64,000 bases of DNA, taken from JAGQPD01 sp020426865. GTDB taxonomy: Bacteria; Planctomycetota; Planctomycetia; Pirellulales; Pirellulaceae. A model generated the notes under the pieces. The model saw only the letters and a list, made by a program, of their open reading frames with translations, made no database searches and was not told where the DNA came from. Of the stretch, positions 33,938-44,201 are shown in pieces (within the stretch, counting starts at the first letter, position 1; each line of letters opens with the position of its first letter). The DNA is taken from NCBI GenBank assembly GCA_041399065.1, contig JAWKTN010000003.1, forward strand, positions 868,001-932,000, in the 5' to 3' direction. Made by a program: the position numbers and the translations under genes.

Positions 33938-36211
33938 TTAACGAGGCTGATCGACGTCGACGAATGCGCCGGCCTCCGCCGACAGTGAGGGAAATACCGG
34001 GGGTTCCGTCCGTTTGGCCTGATCCAGCGGGCGATGCTCCGGATCGCCGTCCAGCTCCAGGGAATGGATAAAACGTTCCACCATTCCTGGGTCGTATTCC
34101 GATCCGGCTAGATCACGCAGTTTGCGACATGCATCCGCCCTGGAAATCGCCTCATCGTTGCGCGCGGCAGTGGTCCAAGCGTCAAAATCGTCAGCGATCC
34201 TCAGTAAACGCGACGTGACCGGGGGTGACGTCCGCGTGCGTGTCGACCGGGATTTGGGTGGTTGAAAGGGGAGTGCGTACGTCGTGACGATATTCTCCAC
34301 CGCCGGACATTGCAGGAATCCCTTGATCACTTCCATGCCGACCTCGAAGTCATTACGGCAGGCAGCGTTGTTAGGATTGTTCCCGTAGTTCTGCACGACA
34401 CAGATTCCGGCATGGTCCATAAATTGTTCGTCGACAGCCACTAGTTGTGCCAGACGCGTGACTTCATGCAACAAAGCGGCACAGGCCAACGTTTGAAGCA
34501 CATCGGGGCTGACGACTCGTGCCGCAGCTTGTGTCGCCAGCTCCGCCACTCGACGACTGTGGCTCGCTGCGGCCGAGTCGCGACTAGCCAGCATTCTCCA
34601 TAACCACTCGGCCCGTTCCCGCACCACGCTCGTCGATGCGTTGGACAGCGACAGGCTGGCATTGTCCTCGCCATTGGCGAGTCGGCCTGAACTGACGCGG
34701 ATATCGTCCCAGTGCTGCACATGGTTGGCCCCGATGCGTTTCGACTGACGCAATGCCAATTCGCTGTGTTGGATCAGGCTCTCGCGATTTTGGCAGAAGT
34801 GCGACAGTGTCGCCACGCCCAACGACACGGTAACACGTTCGTTTCCCCAATCAGTGTGGCAAACGGCGTCTCTGATCCTACGAGCGGTATGCATCGCCTT
34901 TGTCTGATCCTGGTTGGCAGCCGCCAGGCAAAAGGACTGTCCATCGTAGCGACAAATCGGCGCGGTATCCTGCATCTCTTCATGCAACAGGCGGGCCATT
35001 CGCACGAGCACGCCGTCCCCTCCGGCGTACCCGAGTTTGCCGTTGATATCGGTAAATTGATCGATATCCAACAGAATGCAACTGACAGGAGATTCGTGGA
35101 CCTCGGCCACGCGCACGAGTTGATCGAAGGCATCGAAAAATGCGTGGCGATTCAGGCAATTGGTGAGCGGATCGCGCGTTGTCAGCTTGCGAAGTTGGTC
35201 CTCTTTCTCGCGGATTTGTGCCCGACTGTGTTCGAGTCGTTTGAGCATTTGCCGCAGGGCGGCGTTGCGTTGGGCGATTTCGGTGACGTCGGCAAAGGTA
35301 CAAAACGCGCCCTGGCATAGGTCGTCGTGGTCCATCATGGGAGATACGTTGACCAAGAAGGTGCGGTGCTGAGCGGTTGCGTTTTCTAGTGACATGAATG
35401 TGCCAATTTTCATCCGCCCTTCGCGCATTGCCACCATCCAAGGGAATTCCTGGTCCGTGACGTCCCAGCCAAAGTCGCTGATCGAGCGTCCCTCGAGGCC
35501 GTCCGAAGGCAATCCCAATGTTTGCGCGAGCGACTCGTTTGCAAGGACAATTGTCCCCGCCAGGTCGATCACCGCGGAACCTTCATGAAACGTGTTCAGG
35601 GTGTGGCGGATACTCCTGCTGTCCGGTCTTACCGGATGCAGCGCCGGGAGCGCCCGCTGCAAATACCCCAAGAAGAACAGCCCCGAACAGGCCGCCACAA
35701 ACGCGACTCCGCGAAACGTGGTGACAAATACCGATCTTGCCTCGGTGGATGTCAACGGCTGTAGTCCCAGATGCAACGTTCCCCAGAGACGCTCGTGTGA
35801 TTTGATCGGCAACGAAACCATCGTCAGGTTGGTGGCAAAGCCCCTCGAGGTGGGACCCGTGTGATCTCCCGAATCCATCAAGCTGGGACGTGCCGCGGGC
35901 TCCTCCTCTCGATCTGCACGCAACAGTATCCGCTCAATCGCCCGCGTGTTACTATGTTCCAGTTGAACGATCTGGAGCTCCGGATGCCGAACCGCCATCT
36001 GATTGACTGTCGATCGAAACAGGTCGGTGTCGTTGCTGTCGGCTGCTACCGTTGCCGCCACCGCGATTGCTTCGCAAAGTTGTGTACGCTCGCGAATCGC
36101 CAGTCGCGAACTTTCCGGGATGATTCCCAGCGTAAACGCAAAAATCAACGTGCACACCGATAGCGCCACCAATACGAACGCATATCGCATTACGTTGGGC
36201 GACTGCGTCAT
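33938..36211 (-). CDS. PAS-degenerate GGDEF-degenerate HD membrane sensor
   Basis: A 757-aa protein. Two membrane helices (about 9-30 and 165-185) flank an extracytoplasmic sensor. A PAS-like domain (about 205-325, FHEGSAVIDLAGTIVLANES) and coiled coil lead to a GGDEF domain (DPLTNCLNRHAFFDAFDQL). Its signature is RYDGQSF (about 420) instead of RYGGDEF, so cyclase activity is unlikely. Residues about 540-740 look like an HD/HDOD-type domain (HSRRVAELATQAAARV, ALLHEV in place of HD), also with key residues lost. The start at 36211 follows GGGGAGG and gives an ATGA overlap with the upstream 169-aa gene. Probably a receptor or scaffold, not an enzyme. Confidence 0.82.
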   Translation of the reverse strand: MTQSPNVMRYAFVLVALSVCTLIFAFTLGIIPESSRLAIRERTQLCEAIAVAATVAADSNDTDLFRSTVNQMAVRHPELQIVQLEHSNTRAIERILLRADREEEPAARPSLMDSGDHTGPTSRGFATNLTMVSLPIKSHERLWGTLHLGLQPLTSTEARSVFVTTFRGVAFVAACSGLFFLGYLQRALPALHPVRPDSRSIRHTLNTFHEGSAVIDLAGTIVLANESLAQTLGLPSDGLEGRSISDFGWDVTDQEFPWMVAMREGRMKIGTFMSLENATAQHRTFLVNVSPMMDHDDLCQGAFCTFADVTEIAQRNAALRQMLKRLEHSRAQIREKEDQLRKLTTRDPLTNCLNRHAFFDAFDQLVRVAEVHESPVSCILLDIDQFTDINGKLGYAGGDGVLVRMARLLHEEMQDTAPICRYDGQSFCLAAANQDQTKAMHTARRIRDAVCHTDWGNERVTVSLGVATLSHFCQNRESLIQHSELALRQSKRIGANHVQHWDDIRVSSGRLANGEDNASLSLSNASTSVVRERAEWLWRMLASRDSAAASHSRRVAELATQAAARVVSPDVLQTLACAALLHEVTRLAQLVAVDEQFMDHAGICVVQNYGNNPNNAACRNDFEVGMEVIKGFLQCPAVENIVTTYALPFQPPKSRSTRTRTSPPVTSRLLRIADDFDAWTTAARNDEAISRADACRKLRDLAGSEYDPGMVERFIHSLELDGDPEHRPLDQAKRTEPPVFPSLSAEAGAFVDVDQPR

Positions 36212-36717
36212 GTCGGATCCTCCCCACATTCCAACGCGTCACGTTGCGCGCGATTGCTCAAGCGACACAATGCCGCGATCATCGGTATGTGCATCGACGA
36301 CAACAGCGGCAACGGGAACGACGAACTATGGTCGTCGTCATGCCCCGCGGCACCGCCGCCACGCCGTCGCCCAATTGTAAATTTCATCCCAATCATCATG
36401 ACGACGATCACCGCCACGCTGCAAATAAACAAGCTTACTCCGTGCAACGCCCGTAGCTTGCGCGCCTCTCGTTGTTCTAACTCGTGGAGTATCTCCCACA
36501 TTTCGCGATTGACAAATGTCTCAGACGTACTGGTGTCTGTGTCAGCGGCGGCTTCGGCTTGCTGGCTCTCCTTCTCAGCCACGCTGCTCACACTACTTTC
36601 ATGATCCACGTTCCCGGCCCAACATCGCCGGCCAGCATTAGCGTTGATCGTCCAGGTCGATAACGTGAAAACGAAAACAACCGTCAAATGTCGGACTGGG
36701 GGATACGGCGGTAGCAT
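36208..36717 (-). CDS. Small membrane protein of unknown function
   Basis: A 169-aa protein with a signal peptide (LTVVFVFTLSTWTINANAG), an acidic Ser/Ala/Glu-rich stretch, and a coiled coil (MWEILHELEQREARKLRAL). One membrane helix (GVSLFICSVAVIVVMMIGM) is followed by an Arg/Gly and His/Asp-rich cytoplasmic tail. No family recognised. Its stop overlaps the start of the degenerate GGDEF-HD gene (ATGA), so the two are probably translated together and the proteins may interact. Confidence 0.68.
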   Translation of the reverse strand: MLPPYPPVRHLTVVFVFTLSTWTINANAGRRCWAGNVDHESSVSSVAEKESQQAEAAADTDTSTSETFVNREMWEILHELEQREARKLRALHGVSLFICSVAVIVVMMIGMKFTIGRRRGGGAAGHDDDHSSSFPLPLLSSMHIPMIAALCRLSNRAQRDALECGEDPT

Positions 36718-36894
36718 GGTGTGTGGATTCTTTGAGCGTCAATTGAAATGCGTATCACCAGGCCAGGGCATTGAGAGTATAGCTTCGGATAAAGACCCAG
36801 GGCGAGCGTTTGTCAGGATGGGGCGAAGGGGAGGAATGCGGCGCATATGTTGTGATGCTCGAATCGTCCGATTGTGCCGGTCATGCGGCTGGCA

Positions 36895-38130
36895 TCATAC
36901 CAACTCGAGGCATGCTTCGTGCTGTAAGGCGTCAATCTCGTCCGTGCAACTGAAGAATAAGTCCAACAGCTCGGGATCGAAGTGGTTGCCACGACCTTCC
37001 TCCAAGATCTTAAAACACTTCGTTCGCTCATAGGCCGGTTTGTACGGGCGGGCATTGGAAAGCGCGTCGAAGACATCCGCAATGGCGGTGATGCGCCCCT
37101 CCACCGGAATTTCTTCACCCTTCAAACCCCGCGGATAGCCGCTCCCATCCCACCGTTCATGATGTGTCTCGGCAATCGATGCTGCCAGTTTCATGACCGG
37201 TGAACTTGATGTGAACGCCGGGGAGTTCTCTGTCGGGATTCGCCGGCAGATCTGCCAGCGACTGTCGGTCATGGGACGAATGATCGCGCGCCCAAACTCA
37301 CAGTGCTTTTTCATGATATCGAATTCTTCCGGTTCCAGCCTGCCTGGTTTGAGCAGAATCGAATCGGGGATGCCGATCTTCCCCACGTCGTGCAGTTGGG
37401 CGGCCAGTTCGAGCAGTTCCACCTGCCGGGGGTGCATGCCGAGTTTCCGAGCAATCATGGCGACGTAGCGTCCGACTCGCACGACATGCTGACCGGTATC
37501 GTCATCGCGATACTCGGCCGCACGCGCAAGACACTGCAGAGCTTCGCAGCGTGCCGCATCCAACTCCGCCGTGCGTTGCAGGACCCGCTCCTCCAGTTCA
37601 TGCGAATGTTGCGCCATCGAGTCTTGCAGTACCTTGGCGTCAATCGAATTGCGGAGCCTCAGAACGAGCTCGATCGGGTCGACCGGTTTGGTAAGAAAAT
37701 CGCTGACCCCCCACTTCAATGCCGTCCGTTTCGCGGAGGGATTGCCGATTGAGGTGAGCATGACGATCGGCACGCGATGGAGTTTGCGATCGGCGCGAAG
37801 TGCCCTCAGTACGTCAAAACCACTACCGTCGGGCATCGTGTCAATGAGCACCACATCGGGCGGTGATTCGACGGCCCGCTCGATGGCTTGACTGGCATTC
37901 GTGGCAAACTCGAAGCGTTCATACCCCGCCTCCTCAAGATAGACTCGCAACATTTGCATGTCGATCGGTTCGTCGTCCACCATCAGAATCGTGGCAGAGG
38001 CTGGATCGAAAAGGGGAGCCGTACCGTCGTTCAGAAAACTTCCGAACTGCAGTGGTCCCTCGGCTTCGCCAGACATATCGATCGGCAATGGCCCGATAGG
38101 TCCGACGGTCGTCACCGTCGTCGAATGCAT
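36895..38130 (-). CDS. Response regulator with HD-GYP phosphodiesterase output
   Basis: A 411-aa protein. The receiver domain (about 46-165) has the acidic pair VDDEP, the phospho-acceptor Asp in LIDTMPDGSG and the conserved Lys in TKPVDP. A coiled linker leads to an HD-GYP domain (about 195-400) with HDVGKIGIPD (about 248) and HHERWDGSGYPRGL (about 328); both motifs are intact. HD-GYP proteins degrade c-di-GMP. It has no kinase neighbour in the window. The downstream spacer 36718-36894 shows no further gene. Confidence 0.93.
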   Translation of the reverse strand: MHSTTVTTVGPIGPLPIDMSGEAEGPLQFGSFLNDGTAPLFDPASATILMVDDEPIDMQMLRVYLEEAGYERFEFATNASQAIERAVESPPDVVLIDTMPDGSGFDVLRALRADRKLHRVPIVMLTSIGNPSAKRTALKWGVSDFLTKPVDPIELVLRLRNSIDAKVLQDSMAQHSHELEERVLQRTAELDAARCEALQCLARAAEYRDDDTGQHVVRVGRYVAMIARKLGMHPRQVELLELAAQLHDVGKIGIPDSILLKPGRLEPEEFDIMKKHCEFGRAIIRPMTDSRWQICRRIPTENSPAFTSSSPVMKLAASIAETHHERWDGSGYPRGLKGEEIPVEGRITAIADVFDALSNARPYKPAYERTKCFKILEEGRGNHFDPELLDLFFSCTDEIDALQHEACLELV

Positions 38131-38325
38131 GGTTATGTGACTCCGCGCTGAAATCGATTCGCGTACACGATTCGTTCAAGTGCTAGACGTCACCACGCAG
38201 ACATACTAGTCAAATAGAAGCCTAGCATAGCTCTGGTGGGGGATACTGCGTGCTGCGGTGCGAAGCCGGTTGTTTGCCGTTGATCGAGTTACGTTCTACC
38301 GATCGCAACGGTTTGGCCGATCGTA

Positions 38326-39972
38326 TCAACGTCCTGTGTCCCAGGAGCCGCTGTCCCAGGAGCCGTTGTCCCAGGAGCCGTTGTCCCAGGAGTCGTTGTC
38401 CCAGGAGTCGTTGTCCCAGGAGTCGTTGTCCCAGGAGTCGTTGTCCCAGGAGTCGTTGTCCCAGGAGTCGTTGTCCCAGGAGTCGCCGAAGTTGGAAGTG
38501 GGCAGTTGTGAGGGGAAAGGATCGTTGACCGGCGAACGGAAGGGGGTATCGAAATTGTCGGGCACGTTGTAGCTCGAGGCGGATGGGTAACGCGTGGCGG
38601 CTCGATCCTGGTAGGATGAGTCGGCATGGCCCTTGGATTCCGGCATGAACTGCGAATTGCTCCAGACGCGCGTGCCGTTCCAGGGTGCCGGTGGAGTGCC
38701 TGGATAACGATATTCGGTGGCGAGACTCTGTCGCACCGTATTGTGATGAACGTCGTAGTAGTTGGCATTCGGGTAATTGACGTCTGATCCGTATGGGACG
38801 GGCGATTGCTGATTGACTAGTGGCGTCGCAACAGTTGTATGGGGAATGGCAAAGGGATACGACCGAATCTTAGCGTCAGTTGTTTCGAACTCGTCGTGAG
38901 AGCGACCCGATGACGTTATGCGATTGGCGGTCGGTGGATACGGTGATTCGATTGGAGGGGTTCGATATGAATTGGGAAATACATTCGGCGTTGCCATGGT
39001 GTTGCTACCATCGATGGTTGCGGTCGGTTGGGGCGTGCTCAAAGCGGCGTCGACGGACGCCGCGGCAACAGAGCTCGCCGGAATGGCAGCCGATCTAGTC
39101 GTCGTTCGTTGTTGTGCCTTTTGAGCCGTCTCGCGCTGTTCGAGTTCCTTCGCGACTTCGTCAACCCAGTTGTGAAACCGACTCAGTGGATCGCGGTTGG
39201 CGGCGTTGCTCCTCAGGATGGACGGGTCGTCGTTGAGGAGGTCGTGGCTGTCGATGGGGCTCCCGTGATGGCGAAAGGGGCTGGGAGCTTCGTGGCTCGG
39301 GTCGGGTGGTTCGGGTGTCTCCAAAGACGTCGCCGTGTCATCGGCAGAGCCCTCAACACTGTCGTCAACACGCGGTTCATACGATGCCTGCTCCACGCTA
39401 TCGGACGCATCGTATTGCGCATCATTGACGTCATCGACGGCCGTTTGAGCGGCGTTTTGCCAGGGCCGTGACATGTCATCACGGTGAAGTTGCGACGGAT
39501 GTGACGATGGAGGGGCTGTCGGGATCTGAAAAGGTTGGACGATTTGATGAAAGGTCCCTGTCGCATAGAGCGTACCTACCGCCGGAATGGTGGCCAATGC
39601 CAACAGGATCAAGAATCGACGCTTCCCGCTACGATGTCGATCGGTGGCGTGCAAATTGTCGTGGCGCACATCCGCTCGGGTGGCATGCTGGCGGACTTCC
39701 GCCGTTGACGCAGCTGACTTGCGTGAAGGTCGGCGAGCGTAGCCGTTGGGGGTAGATTTGCCGGGGATACCCAGATCGTATCGGCGACGTTGCTCCGGGT
39801 CATGCAGCGTTTTGTACGCCTCAACGATCAGTTTGAATTGATCACGAGCCACAGGGTCGGCACCGTTGAGGTCGGGGTGGAGTTGCCCCGCTAAACGGAG
39901 ATAGGCCGCGTGGATCTCCCCATGCGTCGCCAGTCGCGAGACGTTCAGCAGTTCGTAATAGTCGGTGCCCAT
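38326..39972 (-). CDS. J-domain membrane protein with a WDNDS repeat tail
   Basis: A 548-aa protein. The J-domain is N-terminal (DYYELLNVSRLATHGEIHAA, with HPD at residues 32-34 and EAYKTLHDPEQRRRYDLG). A membrane helix lies at about 120-140 (FLILLALATIPAVGTLYATG). The rest is Ser/Thr/Pro-rich and low in complexity, and it ends in ten SWD-containing pentapeptide repeats (SWDND, then SWDNG and SWDSG variants). It could recruit DnaK to the membrane; the repeat tail is unusual and probably acidic and disordered. Confidence 0.85.
   Translation of the reverse strand: MGTDYYELLNVSRLATHGEIHAAYLRLAGQLHPDLNGADPVARDQFKLIVEAYKTLHDPEQRRRYDLGIPGKSTPNGYARRPSRKSAASTAEVRQHATRADVRHDNLHATDRHRSGKRRFLILLALATIPAVGTLYATGTFHQIVQPFQIPTAPPSSHPSQLHRDDMSRPWQNAAQTAVDDVNDAQYDASDSVEQASYEPRVDDSVEGSADDTATSLETPEPPDPSHEAPSPFRHHGSPIDSHDLLNDDPSILRSNAANRDPLSRFHNWVDEVAKELEQRETAQKAQQRTTTRSAAIPASSVAAASVDAALSTPQPTATIDGSNTMATPNVFPNSYRTPPIESPYPPTANRITSSGRSHDEFETTDAKIRSYPFAIPHTTVATPLVNQQSPVPYGSDVNYPNANYYDVHHNTVRQSLATEYRYPGTPPAPWNGTRVWSNSQFMPESKGHADSSYQDRAATRYPSASSYNVPDNFDTPFRSPVNDPFPSQLPTSNFGDSWDNDSWDNDSWDNDSWDNDSWDNDSWDNDSWDNGSWDNGSWDSGSWDTGR
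38338..38487. repeat. 15-bp coding tandem repeat (ten units) in the J-domain gene
   Basis: Ten units of gtcccaggagtcgtt (with c/t and a few other changes) end 12 bp from the stop codon. On the minus strand they encode pentapeptides such as NDSWD. The 15-bp period preserves frame; the units nearest the stop codon vary most. Confidence 0.95.
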
Positions 39973-40158
39973 GACCTATCCAGCATACCCATGCCGTGGC
40001 GATTCTGTCCATATGATGGGCCTCCCCCGGGGAATCCTGGCGGGTTTCCCCTGTTTCCGTGGCCACTTGTGCCGAATGTATCGCCGTCCGAGGCATTTTA
40101 GCCGTCGCAGCGAAGTAGGCAACCGTCGCCCCCCGATCGGACGACCCCGCCAGGCCGC

Positions 40159-43100
40159 TCACGCTGCACGGGTCTTGTGTCCGTGCTGGGCGGAAGCCAG
40201 GGTCATCAACCGGTCCAGGCCACGGACATTAATATCCCGCTGCGGAAAGGCGATCTCGATTCCCGCTTGGCGGAACCGTCGGAGAATCGTGACATGAAGT
40301 TCGTGAATCGTCGCCAACCGCACCTCCAGGCTGGCCAGGTAGGCACGGGCGACAAAGTCCAACGTACTTTCGCCGAAGTTTTCAAACACTACCGACGGTT
40401 TGGGATCCTCCAGCACGTTGGGATGTGCGGCCACGGTCGACAAGAGGATTTCTTGTGCGGCATCGGGGTCGGTATCGTACGACACACCGACCGGGATCAC
40501 GATGCGATTGGTGGTATCGGTTAGTGTCCAGTTGAGTAGCCGCCCGGTAATCAATTCCTTATTGGGGACGATGAGTTCCTTGCGGTCCCAATTGGTTACG
40601 GTGGTGGCCCGGATCCGGATATCGGTCACGGTACCGGTAATATCGTCCAGGGTAATCACGTCCCCGACGCGAATCGGACGCTCGAACAACAAGATCATGC
40701 CTGAAATGAAGTTGGCGAAGATCTCTTGCAGCCCGAAGCCCAAACCAACTGTCATGCCGGCTGCAAGCCACTGCACACTTCCCCAGTCCATGCGAACGGT
40801 CCGACATGCCCACAATAGTCCCGTCAGTGCCACGGCGTATCGTACGATCACGGCGAACGCATGACGCCCCCCCCGATCCAACGGCAAACGATTCAATATC
40901 GTCATCTGAAGTAACGCGGGAAGATTGCGGCCAATCACGACCGTGGCGATCAACATTGCAGCGGCCAGTACAATGTGACGCAATGTTGTTGGTTCACTGC
41001 GGGCGACCATCTTGGTGCTATCGTTCCCTTGAGCGTCCTCATGGTGCTCGGTCACCTCGACCGTCGTTTCCCACAACTGTACTTGATCGAGCACTCGCAA
41101 GGCGGGCAGCACATCCGCCCAGATCAAGCAACCACCCACAAACACAGTGATCGCGACGGCTTGACGCAACAGCACTCGCATCTGACTATGCACTTCGGAC
41201 CAATCCGGCTGATCCTGCGTCCGAACGCCGACATTGCCCATCTGTGACGTGTTGGTGTCGTTCTGATTGTCCGCATTCAGTTGCTTTTCACGGGCCTGTT
41301 GCATTGCCATATAGCGGCGTCGTACCTGCAGCCATCGCGAGATGGCGGCATGGACAACCAGCACGCCCAGCACCAGCCCCAGCGTGTACTGCAGACGGAT
41401 CGCCAACTGCTGGGCCGAATAATAGTAGCCAGCCAAGGCACATGCCGTAAGGATTCCCGGAAAGAGAATTCCCGTGGTCAGCAAGGATACCCGCAATCGT
41501 GAAATCCAGCCGGTGGAGTCCTTGGCGATTTGCAGACGAAAGATGTTGTTCGAACCGCCGAACATCGTCCGCACGGCACTTGCCAGCATAAGCATCACAC
41601 CGACGAATGCCAGTCGGCCTAACGATTCGGACCATTCACCTTGATAGTATGTCTCCGATATCGCACAGACTGCTGCCAATGGCACACCGAGCAGCAGCAG
41701 GTAGAGCACCTCCCGGCGAACGATGGCCAGACTGGAGGCCGACCAACCGAAATGCGTTTCCGCGACCCCGCCAACGCGACAGATTTGCCGTACAAATGCC
41801 GCACACCACCACAGTGCCGCGGTATAAAAAAGTACCGATCCAAGTGCCAATCCCAACTCACTCGTCTGCTCCATCTGGGACAGCCACCAACCGGCCGCAC
41901 ACAGCACCATCGGCCACTGAGCCGAAATCGCAATCGTCAGCGCCAAAGCCGCCAACGTCGGTCGGATCCGCAGCATATGCGAAGAGGTCTTGGTTTCACA
42001 CAGCTGACGTACCTGCGACCGCAACCATACGTTGCCGTACAAAACAATAAGCACGCCGATGAGCGTGAAGATGGCCACGAACGGACGCCGCAACGCGTCC
42101 AATCCACTGGCCCTGATCAGCTGTATCCACGGATGCGGTTGCAATAGCGAGAGAATTCCCTCGGCCGCTTTGGTAAAATCCGACGTTTGGACAAACCCAG
42201 AACTGCGAATCCACAAAACGTGTTCGTGGATGTAGGTCTCGAACTGCCGTGTCTCCTCCATCAAGTTGCGGTGACTGATCTCCAATTCACTCAGCTTCTG
42301 CAGATAGCTGTCCGAATCGATCGCAATCTTGTCGAGAAGTTCTCGTTTGGTCGTCAGCAGTTCTCGGACTGTCTGCTCCATCGACGTGGCATTCGTTGAC
42401 AGTTCCGCGGGCGAGAACCGACACATGAACTGCGCTACGGCGACTTCAATGTCCCCCATATCCGTGCGCTCGTCCTCGCACTGAATGCGCTCGAGATTGG
42501 CGCGCGGCATCTCCGTCGCAACGAACCGAAGTCGCAGAACGCATTGACGCAAGTCGACCAGGTCTTCTTCTTCCTTGCGTAGGATGAGCCCCACCGTCGA
42601 CGAGTGCCCGGCTTTGTCGACCTTCTCTTTCGCACCGGCAAACGAATCCCGAACCTTCTCGCACAGTTTGTCCGTGACCTGCACTTCGTCGCTGATCACC
42701 GTCAACGCCTCCGACAGACGCTTGCGATCCTCCGCCAGGGTGGCGTTGCGTTCCGCCAGTTCGCGCACGGCGGGCCGAGCCAATTGCACCTGACGCAGGG
42801 CCTCGCGAGCCTGCCGCTCGGACTCTTGCTTGCGTTGCAGCGTCACCATGTCCCGCCACGCATTCGCTTCCTTCTCCCGTTGCGTGCGGTTGCGTTTGGC
42901 GATGTCCCGTTGTAGTGGGAACAATTCCGCCAAAACCTCCAGTCGTTTTGCCTCCGCGCGATACAATAACTGCTGCGCCCCCAGGGCGTGCATTCGAGCC
43001 GCCAATTCCGCCGCACGGGCCTCCGCCAAGGCGGGCGATTCGTTCGGGGCCGGTCCGGCCGTCAGTTGTTGTTGGGCATCGTCCTGACGCTGTTTGCTCT

Positions 43101-43728
43101 CCTCCAGCAGTCGAACCAGCTCCGCCTTGCGGTCACCCCGTCGCTTGATTTCTTCCTCACGCTTGCTCAATAGGTCGGTCGCCGACGCCAAGCGGTTCTC
43201 CGCCTCGGTCAATTGTTGCTCCATCTGTGGCAGTGGCGTACCGTCCGGCACCTGTAGCGAAACCTCCGGCATGGTCTCGGCAAGCTTGAGCTTCGCGTCC
43301 GCCATTTGTTTGGGGACATTCGACGCCTCTGCTTCGTATTGGTTTGCCTTTACTTGTGAGTCGTCGGCCAGTACGAGCCAGTCGAGCGCCGCCTTGTATC
43401 GCTTGGACAATTCCGTGCGGGCTTCCTCGTCAAGATCCGGAGCGTCTCGCAAGGCGTCTAACTTGGCTTGCACGCGGTCTCGCGTTATCGGTGACGAATT
43501 CGGAGCGGGGGCGTCTGTAACGCCGTCCGACGAAGTCTCACGTTCGCTTTCAGTAGCCTGGTCACCCGTTTCCGTTGCTGCACTGTCGTTCGACGGCGTC
43601 GGGAATTCCTGGTCACGCTCCGGTTCCGCCTGAACCGCTGCTGACAACGAATCTCCCTGTGCCATCGATAGGACAGCTTGACCGGTGATTGACCACCCAA
43701 GAATGATAACGAGGAGAAATCGATGCAT
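40159..43728 (-). CDS. Large mechanosensitive channel of MscK (KefA) type
   Basis: A 1189-aa MscS-superfamily protein. A signal peptide is followed by a periplasmic coiled-coil region of about 480 residues rich in Glu/Arg (KLAETMPEVSL, EVQVTDKLCEKVRDSF). A block of membrane helices lies at about 560-900. The MscS domain is C-terminal (GLGFGLQEIFANFISGMIL, LFERPIRVGDVITLDDITG), with the DRKELIVPNKELITG cytoplasmic beta region. It probably releases solutes on hypo-osmotic shock. The length and order match the MscK class. The spacer to the J-domain gene (186 bp) holds nothing recognised. Confidence 0.92.
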   Translation of the reverse strand: MHRFLLVIILGWSITGQAVLSMAQGDSLSAAVQAEPERDQEFPTPSNDSAATETGDQATESERETSSDGVTDAPAPNSSPITRDRVQAKLDALRDAPDLDEEARTELSKRYKAALDWLVLADDSQVKANQYEAEASNVPKQMADAKLKLAETMPEVSLQVPDGTPLPQMEQQLTEAENRLASATDLLSKREEEIKRRGDRKAELVRLLEESKQRQDDAQQQLTAGPAPNESPALAEARAAELAARMHALGAQQLLYRAEAKRLEVLAELFPLQRDIAKRNRTQREKEANAWRDMVTLQRKQESERQAREALRQVQLARPAVRELAERNATLAEDRKRLSEALTVISDEVQVTDKLCEKVRDSFAGAKEKVDKAGHSSTVGLILRKEEEDLVDLRQCVLRLRFVATEMPRANLERIQCEDERTDMGDIEVAVAQFMCRFSPAELSTNATSMEQTVRELLTTKRELLDKIAIDSDSYLQKLSELEISHRNLMEETRQFETYIHEHVLWIRSSGFVQTSDFTKAAEGILSLLQPHPWIQLIRASGLDALRRPFVAIFTLIGVLIVLYGNVWLRSQVRQLCETKTSSHMLRIRPTLAALALTIAISAQWPMVLCAAGWWLSQMEQTSELGLALGSVLFYTAALWWCAAFVRQICRVGGVAETHFGWSASSLAIVRREVLYLLLLGVPLAAVCAISETYYQGEWSESLGRLAFVGVMLMLASAVRTMFGGSNNIFRLQIAKDSTGWISRLRVSLLTTGILFPGILTACALAGYYYSAQQLAIRLQYTLGLVLGVLVVHAAISRWLQVRRRYMAMQQAREKQLNADNQNDTNTSQMGNVGVRTQDQPDWSEVHSQMRVLLRQAVAITVFVGGCLIWADVLPALRVLDQVQLWETTVEVTEHHEDAQGNDSTKMVARSEPTTLRHIVLAAAMLIATVVIGRNLPALLQMTILNRLPLDRGGRHAFAVIVRYAVALTGLLWACRTVRMDWGSVQWLAAGMTVGLGFGLQEIFANFISGMILLFERPIRVGDVITLDDITGTVTDIRIRATTVTNWDRKELIVPNKELITGRLLNWTLTDTTNRIVIPVGVSYDTDPDAAQEILLSTVAAHPNVLEDPKPSVVFENFGESTLDFVARAYLASLEVRLATIHELHVTILRRFRQAGIEIAFPQRDINVRGLDRLMTLASAQHGHKTRAA

Positions 43729-43845
43729 GGTAGCGTTACAGGGGCAAAGGTTCGGTCATGATGATGGAAAGGCGATACCGCGGTGGCACGATGTTAGTGC
43801 GCGCTGGCGCACGCCGTACCTCCGTCGCGATCTGGTGATTCCGTC

Positions 43846-44094
43846 TCAATAGGGAATCTCTCGCGAGAGGTTTTGTTCGATTTGGCGGCCCTCGCGACTA
43901 ATGGAACCACCCTGCGGATCCGCGATCGGGGACAGCGTGTCGACGATTTGCCGCCCGGTCGCGCGAGCGCCGTTTTGAACGCGAGTCCACGATTGACACC
44001 CCACACACGGCGCGATCAGCACGGCCGCAAGCACGGTAACTCGGCAGCTTCTCGTGATGACATATTTCTGGTGATCTGAGACTGCATACATCAT
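43846..44094 (-). CDS. Small predicted lipoprotein
   Basis: An 82-aa protein. Start 44094 (MMYAVSDHQKYV) follows AAAGGAAGG at a good distance. The h-region (VTVLAAVLIAPCVGC) ends in a lipobox-like Cys at about residue 33, then QSWTRVQNGARATGRQIVDT. No family known. It may be co-regulated with neither neighbour. An earlier start at 44121 would add nine residues. Confidence 0.6.
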   Translation of the reverse strand: MMYAVSDHQKYVITRSCRVTVLAAVLIAPCVGCQSWTRVQNGARATGRQIVDTLSPIADPQGGSISREGRQIEQNLSREIPY

Positions 44095-44201
44095 GCGGGA
44101 CCTTCCTTTGTACGACCGCATCCAACTGCGACTACATTACGATAGCCAAACTCGCGAAAGCGAAACATCACGCCGTCCGCCCGGTTTCGCGCGGGAGTTT
44201 G

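Noticed and set aside
38338..38487. Regular 15-bp repeats considered as a CRISPR array
   Set aside because: Units are directly tandem with no spacers and lie inside a coding frame, encoding SWD pentapeptides.
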